NCBI RefSeq assembly: GCF_001590865.1
Contig: NZ_BBUY01000011.1
Location: 62,001-126,000 of the forward strand
Direction of reading: 5' to 3'
Length of the DNA stretch: 64,000 nucleotides
From: Streptomyces sp. NBRC 110611
GTDB taxonomy: Bacteria; Actinomycetota; Actinomycetes; Streptomycetales; Streptomycetaceae
The position numbers were made by a program, and so were the translations under genes. This document shows, one piece after another, positions 29,719 to 37,145 of this stretch (position 1 is the first letter of the stretch; each line of letters begins with the position of its first letter). Below the pieces are notes generated by a model. That model saw only the letters and a list, made by a program, of their open reading frames with translations, did not search any database and was not told the DNA's origin.

Positions 29719-31257
29719 TCAGTACGCACCGCGCCCGTCCACCACGGCGCGTACGGTACGGGCCAGCAGGCCGATGTCGCGGGCGTAGGACCAGTTGTCG
29801 ACATAGCTCAGATCCAGCGCGACGGTCTCGTCCCAGGAGAGCTCGGACCGCCCGCTGACCTGCCACAGACCGGTCAGCCCCGGCTTCACCGACAGCCTGC
29901 GCAGCTCCGTCCCGTCGTACCGCTCGACCTCCTCCGGCAACGGCGGCCGCGGACCGACGAGCGACATATGACCGGCCAGAACGTTGAACAGCTGCGGCAG
30001 TTCATCCAACGAGAAACGGCGCAGCACCCGGCCCACCCGGGTCACCCGGGGATCCCGCCGGATCTTGAACATCGCGCCGTCCTGCTCGTTCACCGACTCC
30101 AGCGCGGCCCGCATCCGGTCGGCGGTGACCACCATCGTGCGGAACTTCCACATCCGGAACGGCATCAGCTCCCGGCCGACCCGGATCTGCCAGTAGAACA
30201 CCGGGCCGCCCGTGGACAGCCGTATCGCCGCCGCCACCATGACGAAGACGGGGGACAGCAGCACCAGCAGGAGCAGCGCCCCCAGCCGGTCCGTGACCCC
30301 CTTCCACAGCACCGGCAGCCCCCGTCTCGCCGCCGGTGCGATATGCAGCACCGTCAGCCCCGCCGCCTCCGCCAGCCGGACCCGATGCTCCGCCACATCG
30401 ACCAGCCCCGGGAGCACGGCCAGATCCAGGCCGTGGTCGTGCAGTGCCCAGGCGACGCGGCGCACCCGCCCGGCCGTCAGCCGCCGCCCGGGCACCACCA
30501 GCACCAGATCGGCGTCGAGCGCGGCCGCACACCGCAGCACTGTCTCCCCGTCCCGCGCCGCCCCTTCAGGCGCGTCCCCGTCGCAGGCCAGCCTGCCGGG
30601 CACCGGGAGCGCCGCCCCGCCGGGCTCCTCCCCGACCAGGCAGCTCCCGATCACGACGTACTCATGGTCGGTGCGCCGCGTCAGCCGCGCCAGCACGAGG
30701 TCGACGGCGCCCGCCTCCCCTACGACCAGCACCCGGCGCAGCGCCCGCGCACGCCGGCGGGCGGCCATGAGACACCGGTGGACGAGCGTGCGGCGGACCA
30801 CGGCCACGGCCAGACACGGCACCAGCGCGACCACACAGTCCGCGAGGGCGACCTCGATCCGTGCCGCGACACAGGCGACGGCCAGGACGCCCAGCATGGT
30901 CAGCCAGTCGCACAGCACCGGCAACACCGCCCCGGTTCCTGCCGGTTCACCCCTGCGGTAGCGATTCCTCACCACCCCCACGACCAGCCACGCCGCGCCG
31001 GCCGGCACGGCCATGAGCAACGGCTGAGGCCACGGCTGCGGATCCCTCGCCGCGGCACAGAGCACGCCGACCGGAACCGCCGCGGCAAGCCCGTCCATGA
31101 CCAACGCCGCCTGTATCAGCCGCCGTTCAGAACCACTGCCGCCCCTGCTTCCGCCCCCGCTTCCGCCTCCCCGCCCCGGCGCGCATGTACGATCCCGCTC
31201 AGTGGCCCCGGCGGGCGGTGCGGCCACCCGCGGCCCGCCGGTAACGAACAACCCCAT
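29719..31257 (-). CDS. Polyprenyl-phosphate sugar-1-phosphate transferase (priming GT)
   Basis: Starts exopolysaccharide synthesis by moving a sugar-1-phosphate onto undecaprenyl phosphate. The 512-residue protein has four to five N-terminal hydrophobic segments, a central nucleotide-fold-like domain, another TM near 320, and the conserved C-terminal catalytic region: KFRTMVVTAD, SLDELPQLFNVL, HMSLVGPRPP and KPGLTGLWQVSGRS. This is the WbaP/WcaJ/CpsE layout. The first 50 residues are Gly/Ser-rich. ATG at 31257 has only a G-rich upstream run, so the start is less certain. Confidence 0.93.
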   Translation of the reverse strand: MGLFVTGGPRVAAPPAGATERDRTCAPGRGGGSGGGSRGGSGSERRLIQAALVMDGLAAAVPVGVLCAAARDPQPWPQPLLMAVPAGAAWLVVGVVRNRYRRGEPAGTGAVLPVLCDWLTMLGVLAVACVAARIEVALADCVVALVPCLAVAVVRRTLVHRCLMAARRRARALRRVLVVGEAGAVDLVLARLTRRTDHEYVVIGSCLVGEEPGGAALPVPGRLACDGDAPEGAARDGETVLRCAAALDADLVLVVPGRRLTAGRVRRVAWALHDHGLDLAVLPGLVDVAEHRVRLAEAAGLTVLHIAPAARRGLPVLWKGVTDRLGALLLLVLLSPVFVMVAAAIRLSTGGPVFYWQIRVGRELMPFRMWKFRTMVVTADRMRAALESVNEQDGAMFKIRRDPRVTRVGRVLRRFSLDELPQLFNVLAGHMSLVGPRPPLPEEVERYDGTELRRLSVKPGLTGLWQVSGRSELSWDETVALDLSYVDNWSYARDIGLLARTVRAVVDGRGAY

Positions 31258-31395
31258 GGCCCCCCACTCGGTCGTTCCCTCATGTCCGGTGCGGCCGGAC
31301 CCCCCTGGCGCATGGCCGCGTCCGTGTTGGACGTGAACGTTAGAGGACGTTGCGCCCGACTGCTGCGGTTTACCTATTTTGAGGGTTCTTGTGGC

Positions 31396-31429
31396 CGCTT
31401 GTTGAGAGCTTCCGCTTGGTGAGAGCTTC
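31396..31429. repeat. 17-bp tandem repeat, two copies
   Basis: CGCTTGTTGAGAGCTTC (31396-31412) is followed immediately by a copy with one change, T to G (31413-31429). It lies in the 211-bp region upstream of the priming-transferase gene and next to a relatively AT-rich stretch (31368-31390). That position suits an operator for the exopolysaccharide operon. Confidence 0.8.
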
Positions 31430-31468
31430 CACCCGAGTGCGGCTCCGCCCGGCCGGGTCGGACAGGCC

Positions 31469-32461
31469 CTAAGGCTCGATGTCGAGCACGTCTGCCACCG
31501 GGCGCCGGGGCGTAGCGGGGCCTGGGGGGCCGTACCCCATGCGCAGCACCATCTGCACGTACCCCGTTCCGGCCACGGGATCGCGCAGCGGCCAGCGAAG
31601 ATCACGCCATTCGACGGCCTGGGTGGCGGGGGAGCTGACCATTCCCTCAAGGGTGGCGCGCAGCAGGACGCGTTCCATGGCCTGCCCGGCCCGCAGCCAG
31701 TCCGCGGGGCGATCGCCGGCCGTGCTCAGCACGGCCAGATGAGGGGAGCTCTCGAACGCCGCGGCACCGCGGCCGGGCACCGGCCTGGCGCCCGCGAAGT
31801 CACGCATGGGGGCCCGGCCGCCCCGTTTGCGTGGTCCGAAGGCGTGCTCCGGGACTCCCGACCCGACCGCGTCCGTCGCCGTGGCGGCCGTGCGCGTCCA
31901 GCGCAGCAGTTCCTCGACCCGTACGCGGTCGGTGAGGTTGCGTGCCTCGGCCTCGGCTGCCAGTTTCAGCACCCATTGCAGATGCCACCCGGTGGGAAAG
32001 TCGAGTACGCATCCTTCCCGGCGGGCGGCGTCGAGCAGGGCGGACCGGACAGCCTCGGGTATGTCGGTTTCGTCGAACGGGTAGCGGCTGGTGTGCCGGC
32101 GGTGAACCGCCGGATACAGCTCGTCGAGGTCGCTCTCGCTGCTGCCCAGGCCGGTCAGCTGCACCGTGGCGAGGAGTGCGGGGTCCGTGGGGTCCGGAAG
32201 CAGCCGGGTCGCCGGATACCAGCCGGAATGGGACACCGCGACCCGCAGGTTCAGCAGCGCCGCGCCGCAGCCGATGTGGAGGGCCCGGGTGTCGGGGTCG
32301 GCGTACGGCAACGCGCGATCGAGGTCCGCGCGGAGATCGAAGATGCGGTCGTGCCGGTGGTAACGGAAGTGCCACGGCTGGGCGTTGTGCATGGACGGGG
32401 CGGTGGCCGCGTCGTCGGCGAGCGCCATGATGCGTTTCTCGGAGAGCAGTTGTGTGGTCAC
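31469..32461 (-). CDS. Acg-family nitroreductase-like flavoprotein
   Basis: A 330-residue FMN-binding-fold protein of the Acg/Rv3131 group, known as dormancy-regulon members in mycobacteria and their Streptomyces counterparts. Recognisable segments are APSMHNAQPWHFRY near the start, HIGCGAALLNLRVAV, HRRHTSRYPF and the late QMVLRMGYGPPGP. The group has a double nitroreductase fold and may store or sequester FMN rather than reduce nitro compounds. GTG at 32461 has GGGAG upstream. It lies 43 nt downstream of the DUF1918-HTH-PNPOx gene on the same strand, most likely one operon. Confidence 0.9.
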   Translation of the reverse strand: MTTQLLSEKRIMALADDAATAPSMHNAQPWHFRYHRHDRIFDLRADLDRALPYADPDTRALHIGCGAALLNLRVAVSHSGWYPATRLLPDPTDPALLATVQLTGLGSSESDLDELYPAVHRRHTSRYPFDETDIPEAVRSALLDAARREGCVLDFPTGWHLQWVLKLAAEAEARNLTDRVRVEELLRWTRTAATATDAVGSGVPEHAFGPRKRGGRAPMRDFAGARPVPGRGAAAFESSPHLAVLSTAGDRPADWLRAGQAMERVLLRATLEGMVSSPATQAVEWRDLRWPLRDPVAGTGYVQMVLRMGYGPPGPATPRRPVADVLDIEP

Positions 32462-32504
32462 TGGAGGCTCCCTCGGCTCTCACCACTTCCGTCGGTCACC
32501 GCTG

Positions 32505-33407
32505 TCAGCCGGTGTCGATGCGCCGTCCCGTCAGCTGCCGGGGCTCGACCAGGATCCAGAGCGGGCGTTCGCCGCCCGCCCATGGCTCGGAGTGCGCCTG
32601 CTCGCTCAGCCGTCGCACCGTGTCGGGCTCGGTGACGCTCCGTGCCCGTCCGTGGACGAGGACGCTCCACCCCTGACTCATGGCCTCGTCCACGTGATCG
32701 ACCTCGAACGCGACATCGGAGTCCGCGGCCGCCGCCGGAACGGTGCCGGGCGCGGTCCGGAAGGCGATCGCGCCGTCGATGACCTCGTAGTTCACCGGGA
32801 GCACCGCCAGTCCGTCCGGCGTTGCCACGGCGATGCGCCCCACACCATGCGTGCCGAGCCGCTCCCGGCATTGGTCGGGGTCCAGCTCCCGGAGCTCGGG
32901 GTGGCGGGCGGCCGGTCCTTCGCCGGGCGGCAGATCGGCACCACCGCCGCGCAGACGGGCCACCGTGGTCCCCAGAGTGCCGGCGAGGGCCGTGAGCGTG
33001 GCGAGGTCCGGGTTGGCCGGCCGCTCTTCGACGTAGGCCAGATAGGGCGCGCTGATGCCGGCGCGTCCGGCCAGCTCCGCGCGGGTGAGCCGCTGCCGTC
33101 TGCGTTCATGGGCCACGCGTCGGCCGATGTCTCCGGGGTCGAGCGGCCGGCGGGTCGGCCTGCCGTTCCCCGGGGGCTCCGCTCCGGGATGTTCGCCCTC
33201 GGGCTCGGGCGCGTGCTCGATGTGGTGGATGTGCGCGTCGGGCCCCGGGAACACCAGCGTCACGTCGTTCGTGTCCGACCAGCGCACGTCGTAGGGCGGG
33301 GTGCCGTCGTCGTGATGAATGCCGATGATCTCGCCGTCCCGTCGGGTCGCGCCCGTGGCCGGACTCTCGACAACGAGCTGATCGCCGATGTGCGCCCGCA
33401 TGGTCAT
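32505..33407 (-). CDS. DUF1918 / XRE helix-turn-helix / PNPOx-like three-domain fusion
   Basis: A 300-residue protein of three parts. Residues about 3-62 (MRAHIGDQLVVES ... HIHHIEH) are a DUF1918 beta-barrel. Residues about 90-150 form an HTH of the XRE type (ERRRQRLTRAELAGRAGIS, AYVEERPANP). The C-terminal 130 residues (GRIAVATPDGLAVLPVNYE ... FEVDHVDEAMSQGWSVLVHG) are a pyridoxamine-5-phosphate-oxidase-like flavin or F420 barrel. It could be a redox-sensing repressor for this block. ATG at 33407 or the in-frame ATG at 33401 are both possible. It is divergent from the CBS-BON genes. Confidence 0.87.
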   Translation of the reverse strand: MTMRAHIGDQLVVESPATGATRRDGEIIGIHHDDGTPPYDVRWSDTNDVTLVFPGPDAHIHHIEHAPEPEGEHPGAEPPGNGRPTRRPLDPGDIGRRVAHERRRQRLTRAELAGRAGISAPYLAYVEERPANPDLATLTALAGTLGTTVARLRGGGADLPPGEGPAARHPELRELDPDQCRERLGTHGVGRIAVATPDGLAVLPVNYEVIDGAIAFRTAPGTVPAAAADSDVAFEVDHVDEAMSQGWSVLVHGRARSVTEPDTVRRLSEQAHSEPWAGGERPLWILVEPRQLTGRRIDTG

Positions 33408-33496
33408 CACCGCTCTCGAATGCGCTCTTCTCCAGCGTGCGCCTCCAACGTGGCATACGGCACGCCGACGGCATGGGCCCGGAGAGCCCTTATCGA

Positions 33497-33540
33497 GGGG
33501 CCGAACGGTCCTGATCCGCCGACGGGGGCCGGTTGGACCC
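33497..33540. promoter_or_regulatory. Two DosR/DevR-like dyads
   Basis: GGGGCCGAACGGTCCT (33497-33512) and GGGGCCGGTTGGACCC (33525-33540) both fit a GGGNCC-n4-GGNCCY dyad; the second has perfect symmetry except at the N. They lie 28 bp apart, about 50 nt before the first CBS-BON start and between two divergent transcripts. Mycobacterial DosR sites are often paired GGGAC/GTCCC-type dyads. That comparison is from memory and unproven here. Confidence 0.4.
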
Positions 33541-33591
33541 TTCAGGTGAGCCCGGAGCGGATGAGGATGGAGGTGGACGAGGGAGAAGGAC

Positions 33592-34245
33592 ATGGAACAC
33601 CGAACCGTCGGAGAACTCATGACCAGGGACGTTGTCCGGGTACGGCCGGACATGCCGTTCAAGGAGATCGTCAGGACGCTCGCGGAGAACGATGTCACCG
33701 CCGTCCCGGTGGTGGACGCCACGGGACATCCGATGGGGGTGGTCTCCGAGGCGGACCTGCTGCGCAAGTCGGCCGATCAGGGCGATCCGTCCGGCCTGAC
33801 GCCGATTCCGCACCTGGAGGCCTGGGAGCGCGCCAAGGCCGAAGGCGCGAGGGCGGAGGAGCTGATGTCCGCTCCCGCGGTGTGCGCGAGAGCGGACTGG
33901 AACGTGGTCGAGGCAGCCCGCCTCATGGAGGTCCAGAACGTCAAGCGGCTGCCCGTCGTGGACGAGACCGACAAGCTGGTGGGCATCGTCAGCCGCCGCG
34001 ACCTGCTCCGGATCTTCCTCCGGCACGACGACGCCATCCGCGAGGAGATCAAGCGGGATGTGCTGGACCGGACCCTGCGCCTGGCTCCCTCCGGAGTGAC
34101 CGTCGAGGTGCGCGACGGGCAGGTCACGCTGAGCGGATCCGTCGAGGCCAAGAGCCTGATCCGGGTCCTCGACCGGCTGTGCCGAAGCGTGGACGGCGTG
34201 GTCTCGGTCGCCGAGCACTTGCGCTACGGGACCGACGACACATGA
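33592..34245 (+). CDS. CBS-CBS-BON domain protein (first copy)
   Basis: A 217-residue cytoplasmic protein. Two CBS motifs (MTRDVVRVRPDMPFKEIV ... MGVVSEADLL and MSAPAVCARADWNVVEAARL ... VGIVSRRDLL) form an adenine-nucleotide-binding Bateman pair, and a C-terminal BON domain follows (VTVEVRDGQVTLSGSV). This architecture is common in actinobacterial hypoxia/stress regulons. GGAGAAGG precedes the ATG. It is followed 57 nt later by a paralogue, and the two are probably one transcript from the dyad-bearing promoter. Confidence 0.93.
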   Translation: MEHRTVGELMTRDVVRVRPDMPFKEIVRTLAENDVTAVPVVDATGHPMGVVSEADLLRKSADQGDPSGLTPIPHLEAWERAKAEGARAEELMSAPAVCARADWNVVEAARLMEVQNVKRLPVVDETDKLVGIVSRRDLLRIFLRHDDAIREEIKRDVLDRTLRLAPSGVTVEVRDGQVTLSGSVEAKSLIRVLDRLCRSVDGVVSVAEHLRYGTDDT

Positions 34246-34302
34246 GCCGCCGCGACGGAGGCCACCAAGGCAGGAAGGGGCCCGGGCAGCAAGGAGGCGG
34301 TC

Positions 34303-34995
34303 ATGCCGCACACCCCGCACCGTGTCAGTGACGTGATGACACAGACCGTGGCCGCGGTCGACCGCGCGGCCCGGTTCAAAGAGATCGTCGAGACCATGGA
34401 ACGGTGGCAGGTCAGCGCTCTGCCGGTGCTGGCGGGGGAGGGCCGGGTCGTCGGAGTGGTCTCCGAAGCCGATCTGCTGCCCAAGGAGGGGTTCCGGGAG
34501 TCCGATCCGGACCGTCTGGAGCAGCTGCGGAGCGTGGACGACGTCCGCAGGGCGGAAGCGGTCACGGCGGGTGAGCTGATGACCAGCCCCGCGCACACCG
34601 TACGGGCCGACGCCACGCTCTCCCAGGCCGCTCGGATCATGGCACGGAAGTCCGTCAAACGGCTGCCGGTGGTGGACGCGCATGGGCTGCTGCGCGGCAT
34701 CGTCAGCCGCGCCGACCTGCTGAAGGTGTTCCTGCGCTCGGACGAGGACCTGGCGCAGGAGGTCCGCCGGCACATCGGTGAGCTCTTCGCCGCACCCGCC
34801 AGGGATCTGAACGTCTCGGTGGCCGACGGGGTCGTCACACTCGGCGGGCGCGTCCGGGACACCTCGCTCGTCCCGGTGCTCGCGCGCCTCGTGCGGTCGG
34901 TGGAGGGGGTGGTGGACGTGGAGTTCGAGGTGACCGGCCACGATCCCGTGCGGTCGGGACCGTCCGCCCCGGACCGGCGGACGCGGCGGTGGTGA
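34303..34995 (+). CDS. CBS-CBS-BON domain protein (second copy)
   Basis: A 230-residue paralogue of the preceding gene with the same order: CBS (MTQTVAAVDRAARFKEIV ... VVGVVSEADLL), CBS (MTSPAHTVRADATLSQAARI ... GIVSRADLLKVFL), BON (LNVSVADGVVTLGGRV). The first linker is longer and more acidic. The tandem arrangement indicates local duplication, with enough divergence to suggest different ligands or partners. It is convergent with the polyphosphate kinase gene. Confidence 0.93.
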   Translation: MPHTPHRVSDVMTQTVAAVDRAARFKEIVETMERWQVSALPVLAGEGRVVGVVSEADLLPKEGFRESDPDRLEQLRSVDDVRRAEAVTAGELMTSPAHTVRADATLSQAARIMARKSVKRLPVVDAHGLLRGIVSRADLLKVFLRSDEDLAQEVRRHIGELFAAPARDLNVSVADGVVTLGGRVRDTSLVPVLARLVRSVEGVVDVEFEVTGHDPVRSGPSAPDRRTRRW

Positions 34996-35022
34996 GACGG
35001 AGCGGTGGCCGCCGGCCGGACG

Positions 35023-35841
35023 TCAGCCCAGAAGCGCTGCCGCGTGATCGGGCACGTACCTCTGCAGGTCCCGGGGCGGGCGTCGGTACCCGGTGGCCGG
35101 CGGCCGCGGCGGCAGTTCGAGCACCGGCGGGGGGATCTCGTGGTACGGCACGGTGGACAGCAGGTGGGCGATCATGTTCAGCCGGGCCCGGCGCTTGTCG
35201 TCGCTCTCCACGACGTACCACGGCGCCTCGGCGATGTCGGTGTGCACGAACATCTCGTCCTTGGCCCGTGAGTAGTCCTCCCAGCGGGTCAGCGACTCCA
35301 GGTCCACGGCGGAGAGCTTCCAGCGCCGGGTGGGGTCCTTCAGCCGGCGCCGGAAGCGCTGCTCCTGCACCTCGTCGCTGACCGAGAACCAGTACTTGCG
35401 CAACAGGATCCCGTCCTCGGCCAGCAACCGTTCGAAGACCGGGCACTGGCGGAGGAACCGCTGGTACTCGGCCGGAGTGCAGAATCCCATCACCCGCTCC
35501 ACACCGGCCCGGTTGTACCAGCTGCGGTCGAACAGCACGATCTCGCCCGCCGCGGGCAGATGCTCCACATAGCGCTGGAAGTACCACTGGGTGCGTTCAC
35601 GCTCGGTGGGCCGGGGCAGCGCCATGATGCGCGCCACCCTCGGGTTGAGGTACTGGGTGACGCGCTGGATGGTGCTCCCCTTGCCGGCCGCGTCGCGGCC
35701 CTCGAAGACCACGACGAGCCGGGCGCCCTCGGCGCGCACCCACTCCTGGAGCTTCACCAGCTCGGTCTGCAGCCGGTACAGCTCGCGCTCGTACACCGGC
35801 CGAGGCAGCTTCCCCCGCTCGTCGTCGCCGTGCTTCGCCAT
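35023..35841 (-). CDS. ppk2: Polyphosphate kinase 2
   Basis: Transfers phosphate between polyphosphate and nucleoside diphosphates. The 272 residues hold the PPK2 Walker A FEGRDAAGKGS, the Walker B/DRxWYNRAG segment FDRSWYNRAGVERVMG, and the lid region RRLKDPTRRWKLS. The single-domain length matches the class I family. ATG at 35841 starts MAKHGDDERG. It is divergent from the universal stress protein gene. With the CBS, nitroreductase and stress proteins it suggests an energy-starvation programme. Confidence 0.96.
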   Translation of the reverse strand: MAKHGDDERGKLPRPVYERELYRLQTELVKLQEWVRAEGARLVVVFEGRDAAGKGSTIQRVTQYLNPRVARIMALPRPTERERTQWYFQRYVEHLPAAGEIVLFDRSWYNRAGVERVMGFCTPAEYQRFLRQCPVFERLLAEDGILLRKYWFSVSDEVQEQRFRRRLKDPTRRWKLSAVDLESLTRWEDYSRAKDEMFVHTDIAEAPWYVVESDDKRRARLNMIAHLLSTVPYHEIPPPVLELPPRPPATGYRRPPRDLQRYVPDHAAALLG

Positions 35842-35969
35842 GCGACGACGGTACGAGGAAACGCCCCGCCCAGCTCAGGGGCGAGCCCGGCCCGCCGCCG
35901 ATCGGGCGAGGGAGAGCCGGGGGACCGGGTGGGCCGGACGGGACGGACGGAACGGGTGGAACGGGCGGG

Positions 35970-35996
35970 CCTCGCGGACGACGGTCCCGTGCGAGG
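35970..35996. promoter_or_regulatory. Inverted repeat upstream of the universal stress protein gene
   Basis: CCTCGC (35970-35975) and GCGAGG (35991-35996) are perfect complements, and inside them GGAC-GACG-GTCC (35976-35987) forms a second small dyad. It lies about 95 nt before the stress-protein start in the divergent ppk2 promoter region. It could be an operator related to the dyads at 33497-33540. Confidence 0.4.
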
Positions 35997-36088
35997 TGCC
36001 GCACGATGCCGGAAGCTGGTGGCAGAGCACGAACGCGCGCGGCAGCGCCGGGGGCGCCGGCCGTTCCATTCGCCTGGTGGAGGTGGCC

Positions 36089-36547
36089 ATGGGCAGCCCA
36101 CCCGAGGAGCACGGCCCGATCGTCGTCGGGGTCGACGGATCGGAGTCGTCCAAGGAAGCCCTGCGCTGGGCGGTGCGTCAGGCGGAGCTGACCGGGTCCG
36201 CCGTCCACGCGGTGATCGCGTGGGAGTACCCGCCGCTCTACGGTTCCATCGGCTGGCTCGACGCGCCGCAGGAACTCGGCGGGGACATGAAGGCATGGGC
36301 CGGCCAGGCTCTCGACGGTGCCATCAGAGAGGTGGTGAAGGCGGGCGAGGCTTCCCGCGTCAAGGCAACCGTGGCGTACGGAACGGCGTCCGCGGTGCTG
36401 CTCGACGCGGCCCGGGGGGCCTCCCTCCTGGTCGTCGGCAGCCGGGGCCATGGCGGGTTCACCGGGGTGCTGCTGGGATCGGTCAGCCAGCACTGCACCC
36501 AGTACGCGCCCTGCCCGGTGGTGGTCGTGCGGGGCACGGACCGGTGA
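36089..36547 (+). CDS. Universal stress protein (UspA family)
   Basis: A 152-residue single Usp domain. IVVGVDGSESSKEAL at the start and the ATP-binding signature VVGSRGHGGFTGVLLGSVSQ near the C-terminus (G-x2-G-x9-G-S) mark the ATP-binding type. GGAGG lies 6 nt before the ATG at 36089. Usp proteins of this type are stress and dormancy markers in actinobacteria. It is divergent from ppk2. Confidence 0.93.
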   Translation: MGSPPEEHGPIVVGVDGSESSKEALRWAVRQAELTGSAVHAVIAWEYPPLYGSIGWLDAPQELGGDMKAWAGQALDGAIREVVKAGEASRVKATVAYGTASAVLLDAARGASLLVVGSRGHGGFTGVLLGSVSQHCTQYAPCPVVVVRGTDR

Positions 36548-36730
36548 GACCGGCCCGCGGGAAACCGGCGGGTGACCAGCGGCCGCCCCGGACCGCCCCG
36601 GACCGGACCACCACCTGCACAGGCACTCCGGGCTGGGCGAAGATAGCCCCATGGTTGTGACGATGGAGTGGACTCGATGCGCGGGAGAACGGCCACTGTG
36701 GCCGTCGGGGGGCGGCAGGAGGCCGGTCCG

Positions 36731-37090
36731 GTGAGTGCGCCGCTGTATCAGCTGAAGGCGGAGTTCTTCAAGAGTCTGGGGCACCCGGTGCGGATCCGGG
36801 TGCTGGAGCTGCTGAGCGAGCGTGAGCACGCGGTATCGGAGATGCTGGCGCGGGTGGAGGCGGAGCCGGCGTACCTCTCCCAGCAGCTCGCGGTCCTCAG
36901 GAGAGCCAATCTGGTCGTCACCCGCAAGGAAGGGTCGACCGTCTACTACTCGTTGACCAGTCCTCATGTGGCCGAGCTGCTGCAGGTGGCGCGCACCATC
37001 CTCACCGGGGTGCTGACCGGTCAGGCCGATCTCCTGGCGGATCTGCGGGCCGCCACACCGGAGCGCAAACCGGGCCGCGCGCCGTCGTAG
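36731..37090 (+). CDS. ArsR/SmtB-family winged-helix regulator without metal cysteines
   Basis: A 119-residue transcriptional repressor-type protein. The body FFKSLGHPVRIRVLELLSE, VSEMLARVEAEPAYLSQQLAVLRRANLVV and TVYYSL is typical of ArsR winged helices. No Cys is present in the alpha-3 helix (EHAVSEML), so arsenic- or cadmium-type sensing is unlikely. GTG at 36731 is chosen because AGGAGG lies 8 nt upstream. It is 55 nt before the RCK protein gene and may control it. Confidence 0.9.
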   Translation: MSAPLYQLKAEFFKSLGHPVRIRVLELLSEREHAVSEMLARVEAEPAYLSQQLAVLRRANLVVTRKEGSTVYYSLTSPHVAELLQVARTILTGVLTGQADLLADLRAATPERKPGRAPS

Positions 37091-37145
37091 CCCGTCAATC
37101 GGCGGCGCGGGGAACCAGCCGCTGCGAGAGAGTGTCACAGCAGAC

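Noticed and set aside
35919..35942. Canonical four-run G-quadruplex motif upstream of the stress protein gene
   Set aside because: G-runs are expected by chance at this GC content and nothing ties this one to a function.
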